Assembly (NCBI GenBank): GCA_037127915.1
Contig: JBAXXL010000023.1
Coordinates: 1 to 64,000 of the forward strand
Length of the DNA: 64,000 bases
Direction: 5' to 3'
DNA from: JBAXXL01 sp037127915
GTDB lineage: Bacteria; Bacteroidota; Ignavibacteria; Kapaibacteriales; UBA2268
Shown here: piece after piece, positions 9,110-18,400 of the stretch
How positions within the stretch are numbered: position 1 is the stretch's first letter
Layout of the letters: every line of letters starts with the position of its first letter
The notes under the pieces: model-generated
The model's database searches: none
What the model saw: only the letters and a program-made list of their open reading frames with translations
What the model was told of the DNA's origin: nothing
Made by a program: the position numbers and the translations under genes

Positions 9110-11938
9110 ATGAAAATTTTCACATTAATAGCATTGTGCTTAATGCTTGTATTATCTTCGGTTAATCTATCTGCTCAAGATCCTTTAGCCGGTAAAAAAA
9201 TGTCCGATGTAATCCCTAACGACCCGACCGTACTTTATGGTAAGTTAGAAAACGGTATTACATATTACATTAAAGAAAACAAAAAGCCTGAAAAAAGAGC
9301 TGATTTACAAATTTTAGTTAAAGCCGGTTCACTAGATGAAGCAGACGACCAAGAAGGTTTAGCACATTTTGTAGAACACATGGCGTTTAACGGAACTAAA
9401 ACATATCCAAAAAACGAATTGGTTAGCTTTTTTGAAAAAATAGGTATGAGCTTTGGCGGAGATTTAAACGCAAGTACTGATTTCGACAGAACATATTATG
9501 TATTTAAAGTACCAACAAATGATAAAAAAACAGTTGAACAAGGTTTTCAAGTTCTGGAAGATTGGCTGCATAATATGACATTCGATTCCACAGAATTGGA
9601 AAAAGAACGCGGAGTAATTCACGAAGAATGGCGCGTTTACCGCGGTGCTCAAGACCGTGCCGACAGAAAGCACTATCCAATAATGCTCTACAATTCGAAA
9701 TGGGCTAAACGTTTACCAATTGGTGATACAACAGATATTTTGCACACTCCACGCCAACGTTTCTTGGATTTCTACAACACTTGGTACCGCCCAAATCAAA
9801 CCGCAATTATTGCTGTAGGAGATTTCAAAAAAGATGATATACTAAAATTAATAAAGAAGAAGTTCGGTAAATTACAAAATCCGGCTAACTTTGTTGAAAG
9901 ACCAACATTCCCTATTCCGTTGGACCACCAATTATTGACATCGGTATTTGTCGATAAAGAATGGTCCATGCCGCCATATTTCCAAATATATTATAAATTA
10001 CCGGAAAGAGGCGAGCAAACTTACGGCGATTATAAACGCCAATTATCGGAAAGATTGATTAGTGCAATGCTAACCCAACGTCTAAATGAATATATGCAAA
10101 AACCTGACGGTCCTTTTGCTTTCTATGCCGGTGGTGACGCCGGTAGCTTCTACGGAAATGTCTTTACTTTTACATTGTCCTGCTTAGCGAAACAAGACAA
10201 GATTTTAGAGGCTTATACTACTTTATTAGCAGAAGGTTTCCGTGCTCAGCAACACGGATTTACAGAAGGTGAATTAAAACGCGCAAAAGCAGATATTGTA
10301 GCAGGTTTTGATGAAATGTACAATGAACGCGACAAAATCGAATCGGAAAGGTTTGCTGATGAATATTATACAAACTATATGAAAGGTACTTCATTTCCTG
10401 GTATAATTGCCGAAAAAACCATTTATGATAAATATGTACCTGAAATTACATTACCAGAACTAAATTCGATGATGAAAGATTTGGTAAATACTAATTCAGT
10501 AGTTGTTACTTTTTCCGCATTGGATAGCCCTGATTTGAAGGTTCCTACAGAAAGCGAATTAAAACTTATCTACAATATGGCAAAACAAATAGATTATACC
10601 CCTTACGTTGATAAAACGGTTGACAAACCATTAATGGCAAAAATACCAACACCTGGTAAAGTTGTTAAAGAAGAGTTAATTAAGGAAATAGATGCTGTAA
10701 AATGGACTCTATCAAACGGTGCTGAAGTGTATTTGAAAAAAACAGACTTCAAAAACGATGAGATAATGATGAATGCTTATGCGCCCGGTGGATTATCAGT
10801 TTTAAATTCTGCTGATTACCGCAATGCTTCGCATTCAACTTCTATTATAAACGAATCCGGAATAGCTGAATTTGATAATGTTGAATTGCAAAAACTTTTG
10901 ACCGGTAAACGCGTTGGTGTATCTCCAAGTATAAGCGAATTAACTCGCGGATTCAATGGCACGACTGTTCCAAAAGATTTGGAAACATTTATGCAATTAG
11001 TAAATCTATATATTACTAATCCTCGTAAAGATGCTGAAGCATTCGAAATTTACAAGAAAAATGCAATTGATATGAATGAAAGTCAGCAAAAAGAACCACA
11101 AACAGCTCTAATGGATACATTTAGTGTTACATTATATAAAAACAATCCATTTAGAATGCCTGAAACTAAAAAAGAATTAGAAAATTTGAATTTGGATAAA
11201 GCATTCAATTTCTATAAATCACAATTCGATGGTGTTGGTCAATTCAAGTTCTTTTTCGTTGGTGCAATAGATTTTACCGAAATGAAGAAAATGGTAGAAA
11301 CTTATATTGCTTCTTTACCTGCCGGAACTCCGAAAGTGTACAAAGATAATAATATCCGTATGGCAAAAGGCGAAATTTTCAAAAAAGTATATAAAGGTGT
11401 TGATCCTAAAGCTACATTCTATTTAGCAATGCCGGGCGAATTAGAATATACTTACGAAAACGTTTTTGCTATGAATGCACTCAGTGAATTATTGGATATT
11501 CGTTTGCGTGAAGAAGTACGTGAAGAGAAAGGTGGAACTTATGGGATTAGTGTTTGGTCAACTCCTAACCATTTCCCTTTCCAGGATTACAAATATAATG
11601 TTTACTTTACAACCGCTCCGGAAAAATTGGAAGATTTGATACTAACAATTAAAAAAGTATTTACCGATATCAAATCCGGTAATTTTAAAGCCGATAATGT
11701 AGATAAAATTAAAGAATTATTAACCCGTAAGAGAGAAACCGACAAAAAAGAAAATTCCTTCTGGTTAGGTACTATGTATTCGAGAATTTACAACGAGCAA
11801 CCGTTTACAGTGGTAAATGATTACGACAAATATGTCAAAGCCATTACAAAAGAATCTTTAGTAAAAACAGCTAATACATTCTTGAATGAGAAAAACTGGA
11901 TTCAAGTTGTGCTATATCCAGAAGCTATGAAAAAATAA
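9110..11938 (+). CDS. M16 family zinc metalloprotease (pitrilysin-like)
   Basis: A 942-residue secreted or periplasmic peptidase with a signal peptide (MKIFTLIALCLMLVLSSVNLSAQ). The inverted zinc motif HxxEH is H86-F-V-E89-H90 (GLAHFVEHMAFNGT), and the third ligand glutamate lies about 76 residues later in EKERGVIHEEW. The C-terminal M16 half carries the R/Y substrate-binding pair in REEVREEKGGTYGISV and no zinc motif, as expected for a two-half clamshell enzyme. The length fits the PqqL-like bacterial group. The role is probably degradation of peptides in the envelope. It appears monocistronic, with an AGGAG ribosome site and its own terminator. Confidence 0.9.
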   Translation: MKIFTLIALCLMLVLSSVNLSAQDPLAGKKMSDVIPNDPTVLYGKLENGITYYIKENKKPEKRADLQILVKAGSLDEADDQEGLAHFVEHMAFNGTKTYPKNELVSFFEKIGMSFGGDLNASTDFDRTYYVFKVPTNDKKTVEQGFQVLEDWLHNMTFDSTELEKERGVIHEEWRVYRGAQDRADRKHYPIMLYNSKWAKRLPIGDTTDILHTPRQRFLDFYNTWYRPNQTAIIAVGDFKKDDILKLIKKKFGKLQNPANFVERPTFPIPLDHQLLTSVFVDKEWSMPPYFQIYYKLPERGEQTYGDYKRQLSERLISAMLTQRLNEYMQKPDGPFAFYAGGDAGSFYGNVFTFTLSCLAKQDKILEAYTTLLAEGFRAQQHGFTEGELKRAKADIVAGFDEMYNERDKIESERFADEYYTNYMKGTSFPGIIAEKTIYDKYVPEITLPELNSMMKDLVNTNSVVVTFSALDSPDLKVPTESELKLIYNMAKQIDYTPYVDKTVDKPLMAKIPTPGKVVKEELIKEIDAVKWTLSNGAEVYLKKTDFKNDEIMMNAYAPGGLSVLNSADYRNASHSTSIINESGIAEFDNVELQKLLTGKRVGVSPSISELTRGFNGTTVPKDLETFMQLVNLYITNPRKDAEAFEIYKKNAIDMNESQQKEPQTALMDTFSVTLYKNNPFRMPETKKELENLNLDKAFNFYKSQFDGVGQFKFFFVGAIDFTEMKKMVETYIASLPAGTPKVYKDNNIRMAKGEIFKKVYKGVDPKATFYLAMPGELEYTYENVFAMNALSELLDIRLREEVREEKGGTYGISVWSTPNHFPFQDYKYNVYFTTAPEKLEDLILTIKKVFTDIKSGNFKADNVDKIKELLTRKRETDKKENSFWLGTMYSRIYNEQPFTVVNDYDKYVKAITKESLVKTANTFLNEKNWIQVVLYPEAMKK

Positions 11939-11965
11939 GCTTTCGATGCAATTTATATTTTTTTT

Positions 11966-11996
11966 AAGGGGTGCAAATTTTGCGCTCCTTTTTTTT
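11966..11996 (+). terminator. Terminator of the M16 peptidase gene
   Basis: A 10-bp stem AAGGGGTGCA/TGCGCTCCTT (two G-T pairs) with a 5-base loop followed by six further T's, 27 bases after the stop codon. Confidence 0.8.
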
Positions 11997-12200
11997 ATGC
12001 ATTCAATTAATCGAAGATGGATTCTTCACTCCGCTCAGAAAGACGAACTTCTTATATATCAAGCAGATACCTGTTTTCGCAGGTATGACGGCTTGCAATA
12101 CCCCATTTTTCAAAGGGGGCTTGGGGGTTTTCTTCTCTTCTCATTTTCAACTTTCAATTTTCAATTTTCAATTAATTTTCACTAAGTTTGTATTAGAAAA
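11997..12200. repeat. Intergenic repeat mosaic
   Basis: Non-coding. It contains the GAAGATGGATTCTTCACT module (about 12012-12030), whose reverse complement recurs at 51711-51727 and 58049-58065, and a run of TTTTCAACTTTCAATTTTCAATT units, whose complement recurs near 28855, 30630 and 58071. A small palindrome (ACCTGTTTTCGCAGGT) lies at 12069-12084. Two short open frames across this stretch have no ribosome site and repeat-derived sequence, so I do not call them genes. Confidence 0.55.
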
Positions 12201-12225
12201 TTAATAAAAATCCGAGAGAATTATT

Positions 12226-14952
12226 ATGAAAAGTTTTTTGATTATTTTGTGTTGTCTATTTGTCAACATAACTTTATATTCTCAAGGCTCTTCGCTTGAT
12301 GATATAGTACCGAAACCAAAATTAGCTTATTACAAAACTTACAGTGCTATGTTTGGTATAAATAATAATACTGTCATTGTATTGAATAGCGAGAATCCTC
12401 AGTATTCAGCGGCTTATTTTCTTAACAAAAAGTTGAAAGAACGATACGTTATCGATACCAGTAAAATTTATCTCGACATGCCACCTGATAATTATGCAAA
12501 TGTGATATATTTGGGTGTATGCGATAGTAAAATAAACGATATGCTATCAAATGACTACGACCAGCCTTATAAAGTTAATAAAGATACACCGGGAAAAGAA
12601 GGTTATATTTTAGATGTAATACCGGTGCGAATACTGATAAACGCAAGTGACGGCGAAGGTCTAATTAACGCGATTAGAACATTCACGCAAACACTTCTTC
12701 CCGGCGATGCTACGACATTTGTTCGAGCATATCGCATAATAGATGTCCCGGATTACTCAAGACGCTGGGTTTACTTCCCTACAAATTTCTTAGTAGGTGC
12801 TAATACCACTGCCGCTAAATCACAATGGAAACAATGGGCGGATTGGAAAATAAATGCCGTAAACCTGACCGATTATAAATTTGATTTTATTAGTACTCAA
12901 CCGAAACGATACTTCGATTCGCTAAGTTCTACTAATAAATTCGCAAAAGCGAACTTTTTGAATATAATTCCATCGACTATGTCTTGGGGATATTCGAACG
13001 GCATGATGTTTTTCGATCCGAATTTTGCAACCGGTTTGCCGGTAAATTTACAGAAATTTGTTATCAAAGCCGATACTGCTGAAATGGTTCCAACAGTAAA
13101 AACAACTTTGCCAAACGGCGATTTTGAAAATTATACAGGAAATAATTTCCCGGGATTTTTGTTTATTGATGGAGCTGGAACGCAAAGCTTTGCAGACAAT
13201 TCAATCTTTAAGACCGGTAAAACTTCAATAAGGTTTGAGAATTTTGATGGTTCAAACGCGCGGGTTTGCTATCGTACTAAAGTCAGTCCTTTCAAAGAAT
13301 ATCTAATTTCCGGTTGGGTAAAAACCGAAAATGCTTCACCGGCTGGCGATATACGGCTAACAGTATTGAATAATAAAGGACAAACGTTGAATTATGCCAA
13401 TTTGAATGTACCCACCACAACTGACGGTTGGAAAAAAATTGATCTCATAGTAAATTCCTTATTAGGAGATACGATGACCGTTTATTTGGGCTTATGGGGA
13501 GCTGAGTCAGGTAAAATTTGGTGGGATGACCTGAAGGTAGAAGAAGCCGCTTTTGTGAATTTGATAAGACGTGAGGGAACACCTTTGAATGTAAACCATC
13601 AATATTTGGATGTTGTGATTCGCGAAGGAATAGATTATGATACACTTGTGGATAAAAAACTCGGTGCCGCGGCGGGTTGGTTTGGTGAATTTGACACATA
13701 TCACAAACCGCCGACATTGAAAATAAAAAATGATGGTATGCTGAAAAATGGCGATACTGTTTTAGCATCGTATTATCACGCTATCACGGTTTATGATGGA
13801 CAGGTTATGGTTACTATGTCTGACGATAATCTTTATAAACAAGTGGATAGGGAGTTTCGGCTTTTAGATAGCGTATTGAAGGCAGAAACGTATTTTATGA
13901 ATCACGACGAATTGCGGGTAATGAATTGGGATTACGGTGACCAAAGCCGAGGAATATCAGCAAAAGAAATATTAGCGGATAATGTGCACAAATCAATAGA
14001 TATAATACACAAATACAATCCCGAAGCCGATGTATGGGATTGGTCCGATATGTTCGATAATTTTCACAACGCGACTAAGAATTACTATTTAGTAAATGGT
14101 GATTTAACTGGTGTAGCGGATTTGATTCCGAATTCAATGGGCATAGTTAATTGGAATTCAGGTAAGTTATCGAACAGCACTGATTTCTTTGCCGGAAAAG
14201 GTTTTAGGCAAATATCTGCGCCATATTACGATACAGACCAAAATGATATAAGGATATGGAAAGAAAAAACTCAAGGCATTGCCAATTTCGAAGGAATGAT
14301 GTACACTACTTGGTCACGAAATTACAATTATGTGAAACATTTTGCCGAATATGGATGGAACCACGCGCCTTATATAACGCATATTCCTCTTTGGGGGATT
14401 GAACCCAATAGAAAGCTGAGCTTCGATGTGCAGATTATCGGTGATGATATGGACAACGGTTGGAAACTTGCAACTGCTAAATTATACTACAGAACCGATG
14501 CGAAAGGAAACTTCGTCGCTAAGAATTTGCATCTTGTTAATAACGCGGCAAATTTAGAAATTGATTTAACAAATGACAATGCATATTTAGAATATTATAT
14601 CGAAGCTACTGACAATCGCGGGTGGACTAAGCGCAATCCATTGGAAGCGGATAGATATTACACCCTTGGGACAACGACAAGTGTAAAAGAAGACAATATG
14701 AGCCAAGAGTTGCTTATATCACCAAATCCGGCAGGAGATTATATTGATATAGAGTTATCAGCAATCAACCCCAAGCTTAAACGTGGGGTTGATGAAACAC
14801 AAAAAATCTATATTTATAATGTTTTAGGAGAAATGGTCTTATCTGTAGGGACAGATCGCGACCTGTCCGCTCGGATAGATATTTCATCATTGTCTAAAGG
14901 GCTATATATGGTAAAATATGGTCAAAATACTGCTAGGTTTCTGAAAATATAG
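12226..14952 (+). CDS. GH20-like secreted glycosidase with inserted CBM and T9SS sorting domain
   Basis: A 908-residue secreted protein (signal peptide ending near LYSQ). Residues 25-170 resemble the alpha/beta domain that precedes the barrel in beta-hexosaminidases (EGYILDVIPVRILINASDGEGLINAIRTFTQ). Residues 175-290 and about 445-760 look like a split TIM barrel (YSRRWVYFPTNF, NHDELRVMNWDYGDQSRG, TWSRNYNYVKHF). Between them, residues 295-443 form a CBM4/9-like jelly roll (NGDFENYTG at its start, KIWWDDLKVEE at its end). A T9SS type A sorting domain ends the protein (SPNPAGDYIDIE, KGLYMVKY). The acidic pair typical of GH20 could not be assigned with certainty. Two palindromic repeats lie in frame within the sorting domain. 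Confidence 0.65.
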   Translation: MKSFLIILCCLFVNITLYSQGSSLDDIVPKPKLAYYKTYSAMFGINNNTVIVLNSENPQYSAAYFLNKKLKERYVIDTSKIYLDMPPDNYANVIYLGVCDSKINDMLSNDYDQPYKVNKDTPGKEGYILDVIPVRILINASDGEGLINAIRTFTQTLLPGDATTFVRAYRIIDVPDYSRRWVYFPTNFLVGANTTAAKSQWKQWADWKINAVNLTDYKFDFISTQPKRYFDSLSSTNKFAKANFLNIIPSTMSWGYSNGMMFFDPNFATGLPVNLQKFVIKADTAEMVPTVKTTLPNGDFENYTGNNFPGFLFIDGAGTQSFADNSIFKTGKTSIRFENFDGSNARVCYRTKVSPFKEYLISGWVKTENASPAGDIRLTVLNNKGQTLNYANLNVPTTTDGWKKIDLIVNSLLGDTMTVYLGLWGAESGKIWWDDLKVEEAAFVNLIRREGTPLNVNHQYLDVVIREGIDYDTLVDKKLGAAAGWFGEFDTYHKPPTLKIKNDGMLKNGDTVLASYYHAITVYDGQVMVTMSDDNLYKQVDREFRLLDSVLKAETYFMNHDELRVMNWDYGDQSRGISAKEILADNVHKSIDIIHKYNPEADVWDWSDMFDNFHNATKNYYLVNGDLTGVADLIPNSMGIVNWNSGKLSNSTDFFAGKGFRQISAPYYDTDQNDIRIWKEKTQGIANFEGMMYTTWSRNYNYVKHFAEYGWNHAPYITHIPLWGIEPNRKLSFDVQIIGDDMDNGWKLATAKLYYRTDAKGNFVAKNLHLVNNAANLEIDLTNDNAYLEYYIEATDNRGWTKRNPLEADRYYTLGTTTSVKEDNMSQELLISPNPAGDYIDIELSAINPKLKRGVDETQKIYIYNVLGEMVLSVGTDRDLSARIDISSLSKGLYMVKYGQNTARFLKI
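14764..14793. repeat. Palindromic repeat family 1, inside a CDS
   Basis: A 30-base inverted repeat with arms ATCAACCCCA and TGGGGTTGAT, inside the sorting-domain coding region. It encodes INPKLKRGVD. A perfect 30-base version lies at the equivalent place in another T9SS gene (51424-51453), and a divergent copy spans the Fic stop codon (50055-50080). Confidence 0.8.
14849..14868. repeat. Palindromic repeat family 2, inside a CDS
   Basis: A 20-base near-palindrome (arms GGACAG/CTGTCC around ATCGCGAC) coding for GTDRDLS. The perfect palindrome of the family, GGACAGGTCGCGACCTGTCC, is intergenic at 58157-58176, with the same TTATCTGTAG leader. A second coding copy is at 51511-51526. Confidence 0.8.
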
Positions 14953-14961
14953 GCATAAGTA

Positions 14962-14994
14962 AACCTTCCGCAGGTTTGAAACCTGCGGAAGGTT
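14962..14994 (+). terminator. Hairpin after the GH20-like gene
   Basis: A 16-bp perfect stem (arms AACCTTCCGCAGGTTT and its complement) with a 1-base loop, 10 bases after the stop codon. There is no long T-run. It may be a repeat hairpin that also blocks RNA decay or transcription. Confidence 0.6.
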
Positions 14995-15058
14995 ATAAAA
15001 AACAAAATAATTATCAATGATAAATTATTAATTAATAATGCGAAGAGAAGAAGAATTC

Positions 15059-15145
15059 ACCGCAAAGACGCAGAGATGCTAAGAATCATTAGAGGATTAA
15101 AAGAATGCCGGTCATCTCGACTTCGCTAGATGACCGGCTCTTTTC
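15059..15145. repeat. Repeat modules with GCCGGTCATCT hairpin
   Basis: Non-coding. CACCGCAAAGACGCAGAG at 15059 recurs as close variants at 1540 and 58111. Positions 15107-15138 form an 11-bp stem (GCCGGTCATCT/AGATGACCGGC) followed by TCTTTTC. This could terminate the rightward gene, but it is also of a repeat-hairpin type. Confidence 0.55.
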
Positions 15146-15186
15146 TTCTCATTTTTATTTTTCAAATTGTTTATATTTTTCTTAAA

Positions 15187-15374
15187 AACCTTATTTCCAG
15201 TACAACCTTAGTAGAAAAATATTATTTCGGTGTATCTTCCTAACCTTATTACCTTATCTAGAATTTATCTTTTTCTGATAAAATTTTAAAACAATTCCAA
15301 TTATATTTTTATAAGGTTGTAAAATCTGACTTTACATTGCTTTTTGCTACTAAGGTTATATGTTAAATAAGGTT
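15187..15374. repeat. Nested inverted-repeat element, copy 1
   Basis: A 188-base non-coding element with three nested inverted repeats. The outer pair is AACCTTATTT (15187-15196) with AAATAAGGTT (15365-15374). The middle pair is AACCTTAGTAG (15204-15214) with CTACTAAGGTT (15347-15357). The inner pair is AACCTTAT (15242-15249) with ATAAGGTT (15311-15318). Related copies lie at 29717-29846 and 30798-30927. It sits between two convergent genes. It could be a miniature transposable element or a folded RNA/DNA structure; no transposase is nearby. Confidence 0.75.
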
Positions 15375-15440
15375 ATTTTATTGTTTGTCAATTATAATTT
15401 CCAATTGCTAAAGGTGGATTCTTCGCTTTTCAACTATCAA

Positions 15441-18400
15441 CTATTTAATAACCACCAGCTCCCTAGTTATAAATCCCGAAGGTGTGATAATCGTAATGTA
15501 ATATGTTCCGCTTGTTAAATGCTCCGCATTTATCTCATATCTCGTTTCGCCTTGTGATAAACGAATAGGATCTGTCTTAATTATTTTCCCTTCAGCAGTA
15601 GTGATTTGTATTTTCGCATCGCACGTTTCAGCATAGTTTATAATTAGTTCAGCATTATTGCCCGTTGGATTCGGATAAAGTTTGATTGAGCTGAAGAGTT
15701 CGCATTCTTTAACAGATGTTGCGGCTGTTGTGTAATGCCAAGTTTCACTCCAAGGCGTTGTGTATTGTTTGCTCACACCTTTGACACGCCAGAAATAATC
15801 TGTACTTACTTCTAAATCTGCTTTCGAAAGTGTCCATTTGGTGTCAACAATTGAATCTTTATCGAATATCACATTCACAAAGTCTTCATCTGTTGCAACT
15901 TGCAGATTATAATATTCGGCTGTAGTTGCCGGGAACCACAATAAAAGCGTCGGAATATTCACACCGGTACTGCCGGTTTTAGGATTCCGTAGTACAAGTG
16001 TTACCTTACCCGTTGTAAAAGTCCAAACATTTGACCATTGCGAAGTGCCGAATGATTCTTCATTCCAAGCTCTAACACGCCAATAATATAGTATTTCCGG
16101 TTCCAATTCTTCAACGTATTGTTCAGTTTTGGTCAACGAGTCCATAGAGTAAACCATATCGGTAAATAATTCATTTTTTGATATTTGCAATTGATAGAAT
16201 TTAGAACCAATGACCTCATACCATCTGAATTTTATCGTTGTGGATTGATCTTTAGATTTATCGGGTGGATTGAGTAAATTTGCTGATTGGATACCGGATT
16301 TAAATGACCGTATTTCCGACCATAGCCCAAAACGCTGACCAACTACCAATCTAACTCGCCAAAAATAGTTTTTGTAATATTCCAATTTATTGGTCTGGAA
16401 TTCGAGTATGTTTTTTACTATTTGATCGTCAACAGTTGTTTTAAAATCCACTTCTTTGGAGATTTGAATTTGAAATTCGCTTCCCGCAACGTGTTCCATC
16501 CATGTAAATTTGGCATCTATAGGCACATTAACTTTTTGGTTTTCTGGATAAATCAATTCAACCGCTTTTAATGAAGTGCTGAATGTCCATATATCGGAGT
16601 AATCGCTTGTCCCTTCACTGTTAACTGAGCTAACATGCCAATAATATTCAGTCTCAGCGAGCATATTGTCAATAATTTTAAATGTATCCGCACCAGTACT
16701 ACCTTCGAAAAATAAATCCGTGAACGCAGAATCCTTAGCAACTTGAATGAAATATGTTAGAGCTTCAGCGGATTTGTGCCAATTGAATTGCTCCGAAAGC
16801 TGTTTATCAATCGAATTATTTTCGGGATATATTAATTTAGGAGGCCCCATTACGGTACGGAAGTTCCAAACTTCGGACCAGCGGCTTACATTATCTTTAG
16901 TGAATGCTTTAACCCTCCAATAATACTTAGTTAATCCATTTAATTTACTTGTGGTTATTGTAGTGTCGGGGTAGTTGTTTTGTTCAAACACTAATTTATC
17001 AAAGTTTTCATCTTCAGCTACTTGAATTTGGTAATTGGTTGAACCTACTATTTTATGCCATACTAATTCAGCGGACCGCGGAACTGACACTTTACCTTTT
17101 TCAGGACTTATCAAAATTGGCGGCTCCAAACCGATTGTAAATGTTTGTTTTTCTGTCCATTTGCTTCGAGCAGAATGAGTTTTACTGCGTATCCGCCAAT
17201 AAAAATCGCTACCGTAAAACAAATTTAGTACGACTTTACAAACACTGTCACCCGTTACATTTATTTCGAATGGATCAGGAAATTCTTCAATTTGGTCGAA
17301 TTGTAACTCATATTCTTCGGCTAATGGAACAGTTTTCCAGGACATTATAGGATTTATTTCCTCGCCTTTTTGGCCATCTTTTGGTGCTATTATAACTGGC
17401 GGTTGGAGAGCTTTGCGATTAAGAACCTTATACAAAGCATTTGTCCAAATGTAAGTATAGCCACTATAATCGGTACATATTCCACGGACTCGATCCATAT
17501 TATAGCATCCCTTCATAGCCTGCCAACTCATTCCATTATTAGAAGCTGTGTATAGTTCATACAGAATTCCTTGATTTGATGTGCTGATTTGGATTGAAAC
17601 AAAGAAGTCGCCATATAAATCCACTTCAATATTTTTGATACTCCAACCATAGTTTGGAACCAAAATATCCGGTTTGAAATTGATCTGCTTCCAAGTCGAA
17701 CTGAAATTCTGTGTGTAATAGATTTTATTATCGCTAGTATTATAATAATATTGATTCCCGTCTTTTCCATAAACTAATTTCACTGAAGGTTTTATAAATA
17801 CATGTTGATATGAAAGGCCGTGGTCTATGGATTTAACAAAATTTTCATTCTGGTTCATATACCAATTAGATTCTTTGTCAATAAATAAATTATCTAAAGC
17901 CGTTATTCCATAATCAGTAACGACCCACGATGCTCCAAAGTCATTTGATACATATAAACGATTATCAAATTCCAAGTATGGTTTTGGTATGCCAGGTGGC
18001 TGAGTGATGGTATCAGGAACAAGATATGTAAATGTAGCAACTAATTTTTTTGCCAAAGTATCATATTCGATAAAATTAAATTCCCAGTATTTTTCTTTTT
18101 TCTCCGGTACCGTTAGCAATTTATTGAAAGTTTTACCTCCGTCAATTGAACCATATAAACCTTCATCAGCGGCAATAAACATATTCCCTTCCGGAGTGAT
18201 TTCTACATCATTTATTTTACGACATCTAAAGGTACTTAAATAAGTCCAGTCATTTCCATGATTAATTGACTTATAAACTTTTCGTGAATCATAACCGGTT
18301 TTAGTAAATAAAATCAAAGAGTTGTCGTAATCACTTGTGTATAAATTGAGTTGATCTTCATATCCGGGAAAAACATTTTTGTCTTCCTCTGTGATTTTTT

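Noticed and set aside
11946..12204. Two overlapping open frames of 77-79 codons after the M16 gene
   Set aside because: They lie across a terminator and repeat modules, have no ribosome site and encode repeat-derived sequence.
15187..15374. Integron attC site or tRNA-like fold for the nested inverted repeat
   Set aside because: The arm ends read AACC...GGTT, not the RYYYAAC/GTTRRRY order of attC, and no integrase or tRNA features are present.
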